DNA of 64,000 bases. Source: Microglena sp. YARC (lineage: Eukaryota > Chlorophyta > Chlorophyceae > Chlamydomonadales > Chlamydomonadaceae). The position numbers were made by a program, and so were the translations under genes. The stretch covers positions 10,461,766 to 10,525,765 of the forward strand of contig CM039467.1 of the NCBI GenBank assembly GCA_022414725.1, given 5' to 3'. The notes under the pieces were generated by a model. It was not told where the DNA came from and did no database searches. It was given only the letters and a program-made list of their open reading frames with translations. Positions 31,600 through 45,430 of this stretch are shown here, piece by piece. The number at the start of each line of letters is the position of its first letter. Position 1 is the stretch's first letter.

Positions 31600-33545
31600 A
31601 GACGAGAGAAAGCGTTCACAGAGGCATCGACTTCCGACCGCAGTCGCCGGTGCAATGCATCGACGCGAGAAAGGGTGTTTTCTGGATCAGAGGCGCATGC
31701 GCAATGGGAATCTACACGAGAGGATTTCTCGACCTGGTCGGAGGGAGAAGCAAAGCGAAGGCCAAGCATGCAGTTGTAAGGATGAGGAAGTGGGTGGGGA
31801 GCGTATAATTAGTGAAGCGCATGCGCAATTATAATCGACGAGGGGATTTTTCCGGCCGGTGGAAGGGAGAAGCAAAGGCTGAGAGGGTGGGAAGGAAGCT
31901 GAGGGAGCTTCCAATTACTGGACAGGCGAATTGCGCAACAAATACTGAGATACTTGAAGTTTGAGATCTCTGGCATTGTAAGATAATGGCTAGCGGTCTG
32001 ACAGACTTGACAGTTGGCAGGAGCACAAGCCTCGACCTGCGAACGCGTTTTAGCTGTCGGAAAGGGTTGAGACACTTCCCAGGGATGGGCAGCTCTGTAT
32101 ATATTTCCAGATCACTGGGTGGTTTGGTAGGCTGAGGTGGGGGAGGAGTCAGCCAACCCCGATGCATGGGGTGGAGTGACCAACCCGAACTGAAAGAGAA
32201 CACAGACGCGTATACAGTGCTCAGCTTAGAGGTCGAGGATATTTATCGCATCCAATGGGGTACTTTTGGAGTAGGTGCGGGCACGCGCAGGATACAGCAC
32301 AGTGGAAGGGTTGAAAAGCTCGCCGAGTTGGCTTTATTTTCGCAGGGGATGTGGTTGGCTAAACACAAGCTGCTCGGGCTGGAGTGCATGAAGGCGAGAG
32401 GGGGGAGGCATTGGGCTAGCAAAGGTCGGGGTAGACGAGGTCTAGCATGGGATACCCGGTAAGGTGTGGCTATGCCTCGCGAATGGCACGACATGGGCGA
32501 ATGAACAAGCTGGATACCAAGACTAAGGGGGAAGGGGGTAGTGGAATGGTGGGATGGGGTAGTAGGGGGGTGGGGGTGGGGCAGGGTGGGTGCATGGTGT
32601 TGCTGCACGCTTCAGATGACGATTATCGCGTGTGGCTCACTCACTCACCCTGGCAGCAGCCCTAGGGGCACGGGTAGAGGACTGGAAAGCCTTGGCCTGC
32701 ATTCTGAATTCGGTCGGTGGCGGTGTCGGGTTGAGATGAAAAGAGATGTAATAACGAATGCGGAGCAACATTATGTTTGTCAATGTACAGCCACGCGTAC
32801 CGGGCCAGTCTGGCAGGGATGTCAAACGTCGCATGGGCGGTTTAACATGGGAGGGTGTCAGGATCAGGCGTGGGGTTCGGGGGGTCAGATCGGGTCGGAT
32901 ATCGGACGGTGTGTCCCCTGAGGGCTCCCCGACACTCCCGACACTCAGGTGACGGACGACGAACCCTGAAGCGTTTGTTTTTCTTTCCATCTCTTGCGCG
33001 CGCAATGTTTTTCTGTTTGAAACCAACTCTAAATGTATATAGCAGATTTTCTTTAACCTCGCGGTCCCGGGCGTCGTTTGGCTCGGGCCGCGTCCGTTTC
33101 ACTCCCTGCCATGCCTCGAGGCGAAAGCTGCCAGTAAGTGCCGAGGGCACACGACGGTACGTAATTGACTGCCGCGAGCTCCTCAGCGCACAGATCGAGC
33201 GAGGGAATCGATCAATCACCATCAAATTGTGCCATCCATTACATTGCCCGAAGTTCAATTGTCAGAAAATGCGCGATTCTGCCTCTCATTCCGACTGCTA
33301 CGGGTCGGTATGCCAGCCTGTCCGGGCTGGAAATGGCTTGGTATGGTACTCATTCGTATATATGTGCAGTTCAAATCCCCCATTTTGGACGACCTTATCA
33401 ATTTCTGAATCTTATCCAGCTGGGTAAAATATGCTAGGAGGGTGTCAACTGACCAAGTATACGAAACAAATCTGATATAACTGATCTTGATTGCGGGAAC
33501 ACCAATCTGGAGAAATGCCAAAACGAGTTACCACATCTGGCCATA
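31600..33545 (-). promoter_or_regulatory. CpG-rich single-copy region upstream of UROD
   Basis: About 1.9 kb that is largely free of the arrays seen elsewhere and rich in CpG. It contains a ~124-bp tandem duplication (31685-31765 and 31810-31890), each copy with the palindrome GCGCATGCGC (31693-31702 and 31817-31826). Its position suggests the UROD promoter and possibly a non-coding first exon. A plus-strand open frame at 32855-33427 has no recognisable domain. Confidence 0.4.
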
Positions 33546-33549
33546 TGGG

Positions 33550-33727
33550 TAGGGATAGGCAATATGATATCATATGATATCATGTCATCATATGATATCA
33601 TACGATGCCGGCGGTCTGACTAGGTAAGTTTGGCCTACGGCATCCCATCATATGATATCAAATCATATGATATTTGTATGATTTCATACTCGTCTTTGGT
33701 CAGCATCATATGATTTGCCGGTCCCTA
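33550..33727. mobile_element. Palindromic MITE (family T), copy 3
   Basis: The best-preserved copy: ends TAGGGATAGGCA and TGCCGGTCCCTA, interior ATATGATATCATATGATATC, centre GATGCCGGCGGTCTGACTAG. Reading the terminal TA as the target duplication gives TIRs GGGACCGGCA-like. Confidence 0.9.
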
Positions 33728-34520
33728 CATACCGTATGTATGCGCCTTAAGTATTGGCAATATTAAGTATTGGCAAATGTCATTTCCCCCCTAAAAGTGG
33801 CTCTCAGAAAAGCATGGCAAAACTAACTTGGCAGAGGGGTCTATGGCTTTGACTGTCTCAAACTCAGACTTGAAATCCAGTTGGCAAAGGGTCTTATGTC
33901 ATTGCTACATTTTCTTGTTACATGTTCATCAAGTAGTCTGCCCAAGCTTGCTATAAAACCATGTATCCATTCAAATCAGGAGCATTAAACTTGCTAGGGA
34001 AGTAGTAACCAGACCGGTGCTTAGTAAGCCAAATTTGCTGGCTGGAGCCATGTAACCAATTTCAAGGTCAAGTACACATGTTTACTGTAGTAGTCTGCCG
34101 GTCTACTTAAGCTTACTAAATGTGAAACCATGTAGCAATTCAAATCAGGGACATTTAACTTGCTAGGGCTCTGTAGACAACTAGACACTAGACAGAGTAC
34201 CATGGTAACCGTAACTTGGCAAACGGCCAACCACCTGGAGTGGGTCTTCAAGCTGCATCCCTAACCCGGTTTTGGCAAAAGGGTCGTTTGCCAAACCGTT
34301 TGCCAATACTTAAGGCCGTGTACGGTATTGTGTGTATGTTACAATTATTTTGAATTTGAACCGATACATGTTTTTTCGCCCAAATTAAAAAACTATGGGC
34401 TTTTCACCGTCTTCCAATTCCCCTTCCCTCCCGTGCAAGCTAAAACGATTATTTATTTATATTGTAGAATTAAATTAACACTGCAGCACTAACTCAGCCC
34501 CCCCCGGCGGTAGGACGATT
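33728..34520. other. No gene; diverged ~165-bp duplications
   Basis: TGTAACCAATTTCAAG, CTTGCTAGGG(A/C) and TAGTCTGCC(C/G) recur within 33830-34260. GGCAAATGTCATTT and GGCAAACGGTTTG motifs recur at the ends. No coding signal is seen. Confidence 0.5.
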
Positions 34521-35234
34521 GTTTAGGGTTCAGTTCGTCAGTGCTTGTTCTTTACGGTTGGGCAAGTCGCTTTAGCCTATTTGGCCTACCCCTGGACTGA
34601 AGCATACATACATAGCCCTATTCCCCCCCCCCCCGCCCCCCCCCTCCCCCCCCCCACCCCCGGACTGTAACATGTTTTTTGTCCGAGTTCCATGCCTTCT
34701 CTAGAGTGACAATAGAGCACGTAGGCCTCACTGCCTGCCGTGCCTTCTGTAGTGCCGTTGGCCAGCTAAGGCCACGCGCCCAAACGACAGTACCGATATC
34801 AGTACTGTCGTTTCCTTCATATGTTCGTTCCGTCCTTTTGGACGTTATCTAAACTGTAAAGCTAATAACTCATCGTCTTGTCCCAAGTCTCCCATACTCC
34901 GGAAAGTTACACAACATACCTACAGGCGCACTTAGGGATGGCGGGAGATACCACCATCCACTCAGTATGCTCCGTGGTTTCCGTGGGTATCGCACGGAGG
35001 GTATTGAATTTGGCAGTCGGTGAGCGGCCGGGAGTCGGCTGAAGAATCATGTAACAATTCAAATTCAAATTCAAAAAGCCAAGGGTGCATTTACTTACGA
35101 ACTCAGGGCCCCCGTCGGTGAAACGAGTGTTTGGGGTTCAGTTCATCAATGCTTTTTTTTGGAGCCCTTCATAGCACGGTTGGGCAAGTCCCTTTAGCCT
35201 ATTTGGCCTACCCCTGGACTGTAACACACATACG
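34500..35234. repeat. Two dispersed repeat E copies and G/C tracts
   Basis: GTTTAGGGTTCAGTTCGTCA and TTTAGCCTATTTGGCCTACC occur at 34518-34605 and again at 35128-35222. A C-rich tract lies at 34623-34662. The first repeat is preceded by AT-rich sequence with CTGCAGCACTAACTCAGC. Confidence 0.8.
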
Positions 35235-37864
35235 TTACTGCATGCGCGTCCCGGTAGGGGTCACGTTGAAATGAAAGTTCATCCCGAAGTTCTCATGTGT
35301 GAAGCCAGCAGGGGGTACAGCCACGTGGATCCACAGCTCGGCCATAGCCTGCAGCACCAACAGTGGGTCAGTGGGTGTGGGTCAGTAGGTGTGGGTGTGG
35401 GTGTGGGTCAGTTGGTCAGTGGGTCAGTGGGTCAGAGTGTGTGTGCGTGCGGGTCAGTGGGTGGGTCAGTGGGTGCGGTTCAGTGGGTCAATGTGTGTGT
35501 GCGTGCGGGTCAGTGGTTGGGTCAGTGGGTCAGTGGGCCCCTCCCCACCACCTAGCAAGAGCTTGGGGGCGTAGCAAATAGGGCCAACATACTGGGGATT
35601 GAAACCACCCCCATCAACCAGCCCCTTAGTAGCCACCTTCCCTTTCCCCCCTCACCCTTACATGGTGGCTATTACATGGTGGCTATTACAGGGTGGCTAT
35701 TACAAGGTGGCTATTACAGGGTGGCTATTAAAGGGTGGCTATTAAAGGGTGGCTATTATGGGGTGGCTATTACAGTACGGTGGCTTTATTAGCATTACAG
35801 GGTGGCTATTACAAGGTGGCTATTACAGGGTGGCTATTACAGGGTGGCTATTACAGGGTGGCTATTACAGGGTGGCTAGTACATGGTGGCTAGTACACGG
35901 TGGCTAGTACATGGTGGCTAGTACACCGTTATTACAGGGTGGCTATTACAGGGTGGCTAGTACAAGGTGGCTATTACAAGGTGGCTATTACAGGGTGGCT
36001 ATTACAGGGTGGCTATTACAGGGTGGCTATTACAAGGTGGCTATTACAGGGTGGCTATTACAAGGTGGCTATTATAGGGTGGCTATTACTGGGTGGCTAT
36101 TACAGGGTGGCTATTACATGGTGGCTATTACAGGGTGGCTATTACAGGGTGGCTATTACAGGGTGGCCATTACAAGGTGGCTATTACAGGGTGGCTATTA
36201 CACGGTGGCTATTACAGGGTGGCTATTATAGGGTGGTTATGAAAGGGTGGCTATTACAGGGTGGCTATTACAAGGTGGCTATTACAGGGTGGCTATTACA
36301 AGGGTGGCTATTTACAGGTGGCTATTACAGGGTGGCTATTACAAGTGGCTATTACGGGTGGCTATTAGCAATGTGGCTACTACATGGTGGCTATTACAAG
36401 GTGGCTATTACAGGGTGGCTATTAAAGGGTGGCTATTACAGGGTGGCTATTACTGGGTGGCTATTACAGGGTGGCTATTACAGGGTGGCTATTAAAGGGT
36501 GGCTATTACAATGTGGCTATTATAGGGTGGCTATTACAATGTGGCTATTACAGGGTGGCTATTAGAGGGTGGCTATTACACGGTGGCTATTAAAAACCAC
36601 CCCCATCAACCAGCCCCTGAGTAGCCACATTCCCCTTCCCCCCTCTCCCTTACAGGGTGGCTATTACAGGGTGGCTATTACAGTTGGCTATTACAGGGTG
36701 TATTACAGTGGCTATTACAAACCACCCCATCAAACCAGCCCCCTGAGTAGCCACATTCCCTTTCCCCCCTCTCCCTTACAGGCAGGGTGGCTATTACAGG
36801 GTGGCTATTACAAACCACCCCCATCAACCAGACCCTGTGTAGCCTCCTTCCTTTCCCCCGCTCTCCCCCCCCTCCCTCCTCGTACCTCCAGGTTACGAGC
36901 TTTAGCGAATAGGACAACATACTGGGGCGTCAACCATCCCCCTCCCCCTCCTCCCCCCCCCGCCCCCCTCACACACACACCTCCAGGTTGCGGGCGTAGC
37001 GAATAGGGCCAACATACTGGGGCGAGAAACCAACCCCAGCCACTAACTCCTCAGTAGCCACCTTCCCCTTTCCCCCCTCTCCCCCCCTCCCCTCCGCGTA
37101 CCTCCAGATTGCAGGCGTAGCGATAGAGCCAACATACAGGGGCGTGAACCCAACCCAGCAACCGGCCACCTCAATATCTTCTTCCCATCCCCCCATCCAA
37201 CTCCCACCGACCCCTCCCCCTTCCTCCCAACTCCCCCACTTCCCCCCCCCTCCAACACCCCCCCACGTACTCCAAGTTGCGGGCGTATCGAGTAGGGCCA
37301 ACATACTGGGGCATGAAACCAACCCCCACCAACCAGCACTCAGTCTCTACCTTCCCTCCCCCCATCCAACTCCCACCGACCCCCTCCCCCCTTCTCCAAC
37401 TCCTCACTTCTCCTCCCCTCCAACTCCCCCCCACGTACCTCCAAGTTGCGGGCGTAGCGAATAGGGCCAACATACTGGAACGTGAACCAAACCCCAGCCA
37501 CTAACTCCACTGTAGCCTCCTTCCCCTCCGCTGCCCCCGCTATGAACATGATCAGCGGCGAAGAGTCGGAGGCAAATGGGTGCCCAAGCACGTTCAGGCC
37601 ACATGTCTCTCTTGTGCTTTTTGGATGAGGTTGAGTAGCAGGCGTGAATCAGAGTAGCAGGCGTGAACCAGAATCACTACCCACTGCTTCTAACATGGTC
37701 AGCGGCGAGGAGTCAGAGGCAAATGGGTGCCCAAGCACGTTCAGGCCGCATGTGTTGAACGCTTTGGGTGACTCTTCCCCCCACGTGTCCCCTCCCCCCT
37801 CCCCCACCACATACCTCCAGGTTGCGGGCGTAGCAATTAGGGCCAACATACTGGGGGTGACCCC

Positions 37865-37895
<31 letters not shown>

Positions 37896-38439
37896 GCACA
37901 CATACCTCCAGGTACCAGGGCGTAGCAATTAGGGCCAACATACTGGGGCGTGACCCCCCCCCCCCCACACACACACACATACCTCCAGTTGCGGGCGTAT
38001 CGAATAGGGCCAACATACTGGGCTTGAAACCAACCCCCCTCCCCCCCACAACCCACACACACACATATACTCCAGGTTGGCGGGCGTATCGAATAGGACA
38101 ACCAACATACTGGGGCGTAGAAACCAACGACCCCTCCCCCGCCCCCCCCCCCCTCCCACACACACACACACAAAACCTCCAGACTGCGGGCGTAGCGAAT
38201 AGGACCAACAGTACTGGGCGCTTGAAACCAACCCCTCCCCCCTCCCACCCTCCGCATCCCTCAACCCACAAACAGGCTTGCGGGCGTTAGCGCAATAGGA
38301 CCAACATACTGGTGCGTTGAAACCAAACCCCCCTCCCCACCTCCCCCCCCCCACCCCCCCCCCACACACACATACACATACTCCAGGTTGGGCGTATCGA
38401 ATAGGACCAACATACGGGGCGTGAACCCAACCCGCCTCC

Positions 38440-38470
<31 letters not shown>

Positions 38471-41400
38471 ATCAGGTTGCGGGCGTATCGAATAGGACCA
38501 ACATACTGGGCGTGAAACAACCCCCCCTCCCCCCCCCCCCCACACACACATACACATACCTCCACGTTGCGGGCGTATCGAATAGGACCAACATCTGGGC
38601 GTGAACCCCCCCCCCCCCCCCCCCCCCCCACACAACACACACACATACCTCGCAGGTTGGCGGGGCGTATCGAATAGGACAACATACTGGGGCGTGAAAC
38701 CACCCCCCCCCCCCCACACACACACACAATACCTCCAGGTTGCGGGCGTATAGAATAGGACCAACACACTGGGCGTGAAACCAACCCCCTCCCCCCCCAC
38801 CCCCACCCCACCCCCACACACATACGCAAGTCCAGGTGCGGGCGTATCGAATAGGACCAACATAACTGGGGGCGTGAAACCAACCCCAGCCACTAACTCC
38901 TCAGTGGCCTCCTTCCCCTCCGCTGCCCCTGCTATCAACATGGTCAGAGGCGAAGAGTCGGAGGCAAATGGGTGCCCAAGCACGGCCAGGCCGCATGTGT
39001 TGAAAGCTTTGGCGACAAAGACGTCGGGGAGGAAGTCTTGAAGCAATTCGCCACCTGATTTTGATGATGTTTGTGTTGGTGATGATGATGGTGACGGAGT
39101 TGGTGGTGTTGGTGGTATAAGTGTTATCTGATGCATGTGTTAAACGCTTTAGTGACAAAGACGTCGGGGAGGTAGTCTTGAAGAAATTCATTCCCCACCT
39201 GGATTGTGATTTGGTTACGGTGTAGGTGTAGGTGTGGGTGTTGGTGTTATTGGGTGTTGAGGTTGGTGTTGGTGTTGGTGTTGGTAATGAATTTGGTTGT
39301 GGTATTGTTGTTATTTGGTGTGTGTGTTGGTGTTTTAGGTGACTGAGACGTCGGGGAGGAAGTCTTAAAGCAGTTCCCCACCTGGATTGTGATTTGGTGA
39401 TGGTGTAGGTGTGGGCGTTGGTGCTGGTGTGGGTGTTGGTGCTGGTGTGCGTGTTGGTGCTGGTGTGATTGGGTGCTGGTATTGGTGTTGGTGTTGGTAT
39501 TGGTGATGGAGTTGGTGGTGTTGGTGGTGTTGGTGTAGGTGTGGGCGTTGGTGTTGGTGTGGGTGTTGGTGCTGGTGCTGGTGTTATTGGGTGTTGGTGT
39601 CCGTATTGGTATTGGTGATGGAGTTGGTGGTGTTGGTGGTATCGGTGTAGGTTTGGGTGTTGGTGTGTTAAGGTGACCAAGACGTCGGGGAGGACGTCTT
39701 GAAGCAGATGCCACCACGAAAAGAAAAGTTCTACGAGCGTGGCGCTTGCGACATGGAAAATCGCTTTAGCAGTCACCGGCAGGGAGTTTCGGAAGTAGTG
39801 GAGAAAGTAGCTACTCGTAGCCGAATAGAGCTACAAACATTTAACAACTTTTGGGAAGGATCTTGACCGCTGCGATGCTGATAACTCTAGTCATGCGCAC
39901 TCCAACTATGAGCAAAAATTGTGGGTGCGGAGGTGGTTGGAATCGTTCAAACGCCTGGACATCTGTTGGACAGACGGACAGATGGATAGATGGAGAGACG
40001 GACAGACGGCGGAGAGAGACACGGGGGGAACTTGGGGCTTCAGCCCCGGGACCCCTGTGGGGTCCAGAGGGGGCTAAAGCGAAAAACAGCTAACCATCAG
40101 ATAGGAGGTCTTGCAGCCACTCTTCACGGTTTCAGTTTGAGTCTTAAGTATCAACCTATCTGGAATAATCTTGATTATTACACCATTTTGTTGGTGGTAT
40201 TGGTGTTAGTTGGTGTTTATGTTGGTTTTTAGGTGACCAAGACGTTGTGTAGGACGTCTTGAAGTAGTTAGCCGCCACGATAAAAAACCCGCTAACCATC
40301 AGGGAGGAGGTTTTGCAGCCACTCTTCACGGTTTTAGTTTGAGTCCTAAACATCAAGGAATGAGAACACCTGGTGGTGCGTGGTATTAAGGGTGCCCCGT
40401 CTTTCGACGGTAGAGAGCAGGCTGCTACTTAACCTGGACAAAGCAACCATGGCGACTGACAGCGACTGCGAACACTAAAGCGCACCCATAGGGATTCGAA
40501 CCCCGCTCTTTCTTGTTTCTTTGAGCTCTAAAAATAAAATATAAAAAATAATGGAAATTTAAACATCCAAGAATTGTCACAATGACCTCTAAGGACGTGC
40601 CCAGTGGGATTAAGGGAACCCGGATCGTAAGTATGTCGCTGCTCAATGCCAACATCGCACCTAGATACTAGTTACCTGTGCCGGTTGACGACCCTCCGGA
40701 CGGGCCCAAGCGCACTCAAGGGGGTTAAAACCCCGCACCTGCGTCGATTTTTTAACCTCTGCTCTGCCACTGAGCCATTCGGTTCTGATCGGTGATCTTT
40801 GAGCTCTACCATTCAATGGTCTAGTGGTAGACCAGATCGCTGGAGGACGAAGAGTCGGGGGTTCGACTCCCCCTTCGGTCGCTCTTGGCGTTGCAGGTCG
40901 TCGTCAACCGCGATGGTAGCTTGTCCAGTTGAGGTAGGAGACCGCTCCCCACCCGCGTACGACGGGCGCCCTTAACACCACGCCCCAGCAGGCGTTAGTA
41001 TTACCAGACCTGGGCGCTCTTTGCCACTCTAGAGACCAGGACGCCCCACCATTATCTGAGCTCTACCATTGAGACATTTATCAAAACGGGATCCTTAGTA
41101 TCAACCTATCTAGAATGATCTTGAGTATTGAAATTTAAATTTAAATTGTTACATCCGTGTTATACAGTTACTCACAGGACGTGAAGTTAAGGACACCATA
41201 GCGTAAGCCGGAGCTAGCTATAGTCACCGTTAGAGTATAAGACCAATCTGTTGATGGTATTGGTGTTATTTGGTGTTGCTGTTGGTGTTTTTAGGTGACC
41301 AAGACATTGGGGATGAAGTCTTGAAGCCACCTGGATTGTGATATGGTGCTAGTTCAGGTGTGGGCCTTGGTGTGGGTGTTGGTGCTGGTGTTATGGAGAG

Positions 41401-44400
41401 GAGGTATTGCAGCCACTCTTCACGGTTTCAGTTCGAGTCTTCAGTATCAACCTATCTAGAGTGATTTTGAGTATTACACCATTTTGTTGATGTTATTGGT
41501 GTTATTTGGTGTTTACGTTGGTGTTTTTGGGTGACCAAGACATTGTGGAGGACGTCTTGAAGTGGTTCGCCGCCACGATAAAAACCCCGCTAACCATCAG
41601 GGAGGATGTATTGCAGCCACTCCTAACGGTTTCAGTTTGAGTCTTAAGTATCAACCTATCTAGACTGATATTGATTATAAAACGATGGGCAAGTCTCTTT
41701 AGCGCTTGGGATCAACTTGATCCCAGACATCAACCAATCTACCTTCAATCCGTCTTTACCAATTCCTGTCTCCATTACATCTGATCTATCTACCTTACCT
41801 TAATCCCCACCAACCTCTAAGCTACTGCAATCTGTCCCTACCAAAGTCCTGTCTCCTTAACTCTGTTCTATCTACCTGAACTTAATCCCCTAACAACAAC
41901 TAACTTCTAAGCTTTTTGATGCGGATCCCCACTAACGACCAATCCACTTGCAATCTGTCCCTACCAAAGTCCTGTCTCCTCTTATCTGATCTCTCTACCA
42001 GAACTTAATCCCCACCAACCTCTAAGCTACTGCAATCCGTCTCTACCAACTTCCTATCTCCTCTTCTCTGATCTGTCTATCAGAACTTTATCCCCATTAC
42101 CAACCAATCCGCCTGCAATCTGTCCCTACCAAAGTCCTGTCTCCTTTACTCTGATCTATCTACCAGAACTTAATCCCCTAACAACTACTAACTTCTATTC
42201 TACTTGATGCAAATCCCCACTTACAACCAATCCACCAGCAATCTGTGCCTACCAAATTCCTGTCTCCTTGAATCTTATTTGTCAACCAGACCTTGATCCC
42301 TGATAAGCAACCAACCTCTTATCTATCGGATGCAAATCCCCACCAACGACCAATCCACCTGCAGTCTGTCCCTACCAGATTCCAGTCTATCTACTGTACT
42401 CTGATCTATCTACCAGAACTTGATCCCTAACAGCAAATACCCTCTAAGCTACTTCATGCTGATCCCTACCAGGAACCAATCGCCCTGCAATCCATCCCTA
42501 CCAATTCCTGTCTCCTCTTCTCTGATCTGTCTACCAGAACTTGATCCCCACCACCAACCAATCCGTCTGCAATCTGTGCCTACCAAATTCCTGTCTACTT
42601 AAATCGGATCCATCTACCAGAACTTCATCCCCAACAGCAACCAACCTCTAACCTACTTGATGCTGATCCCCATTAACAAGCAATACATCTGCAATCCGTC
42701 TCTACCAAATTCCTGTCTACTTTACTCTGATCCATCTACTAGAACTTAATCCCCTAACAACACCTGCAATCCGTGCCTACCAAATTGCTGTCTCCTCTTC
42801 TCTGATCTGTCTATCAGAACTTTATCCCCATTACCAACCAATCCGCCTGCAATCCGTGCCTACCAAATTCCTGTCTCATTTACTCCAATCTATCTACCAG
42901 AACTTAATCCCCTAACAACACCTGCAATCCGTGCCTACCAAATTGCTGACAACTTTACTCTGATCTATCTACCAGATCTTGATCCCTAACAAAAACTTAC
43001 ATCTAAGCCACTTGATGCGGATCCCTACCAACGACCAATCCACCTGAAATCCGTATCTACCAAATTCCTGTCTACTTTACGCTTATCTATGTACCAGAAC
43101 TTGATCCCTGACAAGCAACTAACCTCTCAGCTACTTACATTACATTACATTACATGTTAAAGTCTACTTGACACCGCGAGGGTGTATGAGACTCTGTGCT
43201 TTAAACAAAAAGAAAAAGCACCCACAAAGCAAAAAACCCCATTACATCAGGGGTGTGTCGAGGACAAACAAACCAAACTCCCAACCACCGTTTTGGTGGC
43301 GTAGGTATTAAACCCCTTAGAGCCGGACCCAGATCTCAACCACTTACAGTGGCGGAGGTAAGAAGCTAACAACTGAGAAGTCACAAGAAGAAAAAAAGGG
43401 ATGATAAATTACGGTGCCACTAAGCAGTCCAGGGCTTCCTGTCTTGCTCTTCTACAAGTAGAAAGATAGTCGGCTAGGTTGCTCCAAAAAGACTTAGTGC
43501 CATTTCCATTCATAAAGGTTCTGAATGTGGAATCGCAGAATTCCACATTCCATACGGTTAAGTCGGTATCCTCCTGGACATGCCTATAAATATCTGTAAA
43601 CAGCTTCTGGTAGCGGAGGCGAATATCATTATAAAAAGGGCACTCAAATATATGCATTTCATCCTCAGGTTTTTGGAACCCACACATTTGACAGTGTCTC
43701 ATTGAGCGAGGGATGTGTGCTCTATCCACCACCCTCATTCTTTCTGTGTTCAGCCAATGGTACTGATCCCCACCACTTGATACTGATCCCCACCAACGAC
43801 CTATCCACCTGCGATCTGCCCCAACCAAGTTCTTGTCTCCTTCAATCTGATCTATCCACCAGCACTCGATCCCTGACAAGCAACCAACCTTTAGTCTATC
43901 TGATGCAAATCCCCACCAACAACCAATCCACCTGCAATCCATGCCTACCAGATTCCTGTCTACTTTACTCTGATCTATCCACCAGAACATGATCCCCACC
44001 AGCAACTAATATACCTGCGACCCGTGTCTACCAAACTCATGTCTACTTGTCCCAACCAACAACCGATTTACCTGATTTTGATGCCCACCCACCGCAGTCT
44101 ACCTGATTTTGATCCCAACCAACAACCAATTTACCTGACTTTGATGCCCATTAAACCTACAACGCCGGATCACAGAGCCAACTGTCTCAACCAACTGTCC
44201 CAACCAACATCCAATCTACCTGATTTTGATGCCCACCCACCCCGGTCTACCTGATTTTGACCCCAACCAACGACCAATTTACCTGATTTTGAAGCCCACC
44301 CACCCCAGTCTACCTGATTTTGATCCCAACCAACAACCAATTTACCTGATTTTGATGCCCATCGGACCTCCATAGCTCCATCACACAAAACCAATTGTGT

Positions 44401-45142
44401 CAACCAACTGTCTCGTAACTAACTGGTAATTTACTAACAGTCTCAACCAACTGTCTCGTAACTAACTGGTAATTTACTAACAGTCTCAACCAACTGTCTC
44501 GTAACTAACTGGTAATTTACTAACAGTCTCAACCAACTGTCTCGTAACTAACTGGTAATTTACTAACAGTCTCAACCAACTGTCTCGTAACTAACTGGTA
44601 ACAGTCTCAACCAACAACCAATTTAGAAACACAACCAACAACCTATTTACAACCACAACCAACAACCAATTTACCTGATTTTGATGCCCATCGGACCTCC
44701 ATAGCTCCATCACACGAAGCCAACTGTCTCAATCAACTGTCTCGTAACTAACTGGGAAGTAACTGACTGTCTAAATTAATTAACAGCCAATTTACCTGAT
44801 TTTGATGCCCATCGGACCTCCATAGCTGGAAAAGCGCTCAAAGGATTGGTGGCATCAACAAGGACTTTTCCCTGCATGCATGCATGTATATATGTATGTA
44901 GAGAGAGTGATAGAGGTTTTGTCTTTCGTAATGATAACGCCTGGTGGGGCGTGGTATTAAGGGAGCCCTGTCTTTTGGCGGTAGAGAACGGACAAGGACC
45001 TTTCCCTGCATGCATATATATATATATATATATATATGCATGCAGGGAAAGGTCCTTGTATATATATATATATCGGGAAAGGTCCTTATATATATATAGG
45101 GAAAGGTCCTTATATATATATATATATATCGGGAAAGGTCCT

Positions 45143-45219
<77 letters not shown>

Positions 45220-45356
45220 GAGGTTTTATCTTTCACAATGATAACACGGTGGTATGGTGGGACGTGGTATTAAGGAAGCCCTGTCTTTCGAAGAGAACGA
45301 CAAGGACCTGTCCTTGCATGTATGCAAGCATACATATATATATATGCAGACAAGGA

Positions 45357-45430
<74 letters not shown>

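Noticed and set aside
32855..33427. 190-codon plus-strand frame upstream of UROD
   Set aside because: GC-rich DNA is often stop-poor. No motif, splice support or repeat copy points to a gene.
35900..36565. 221-codon open frame rich in Gly-Tyr-Arg-Val-Ala
   Set aside because: A 14-bp repeat gives 42-bp periodic codons. There is no start context, domain or non-repeat part.
38261..39136. 291-codon minus-strand frame
   Set aside because: It joins oxidoreductase exon 3 to intron copies and C/CA tracts by chance. Only about 38831-39054 is supported as exon.
40812..40890. Possible functional tRNA gene
   Set aside because: The T-arm and D-arm are good, but no proper anticodon arm or acceptor stem can be drawn. 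The same head is followed by a shared body elsewhere, so it is a SINE.
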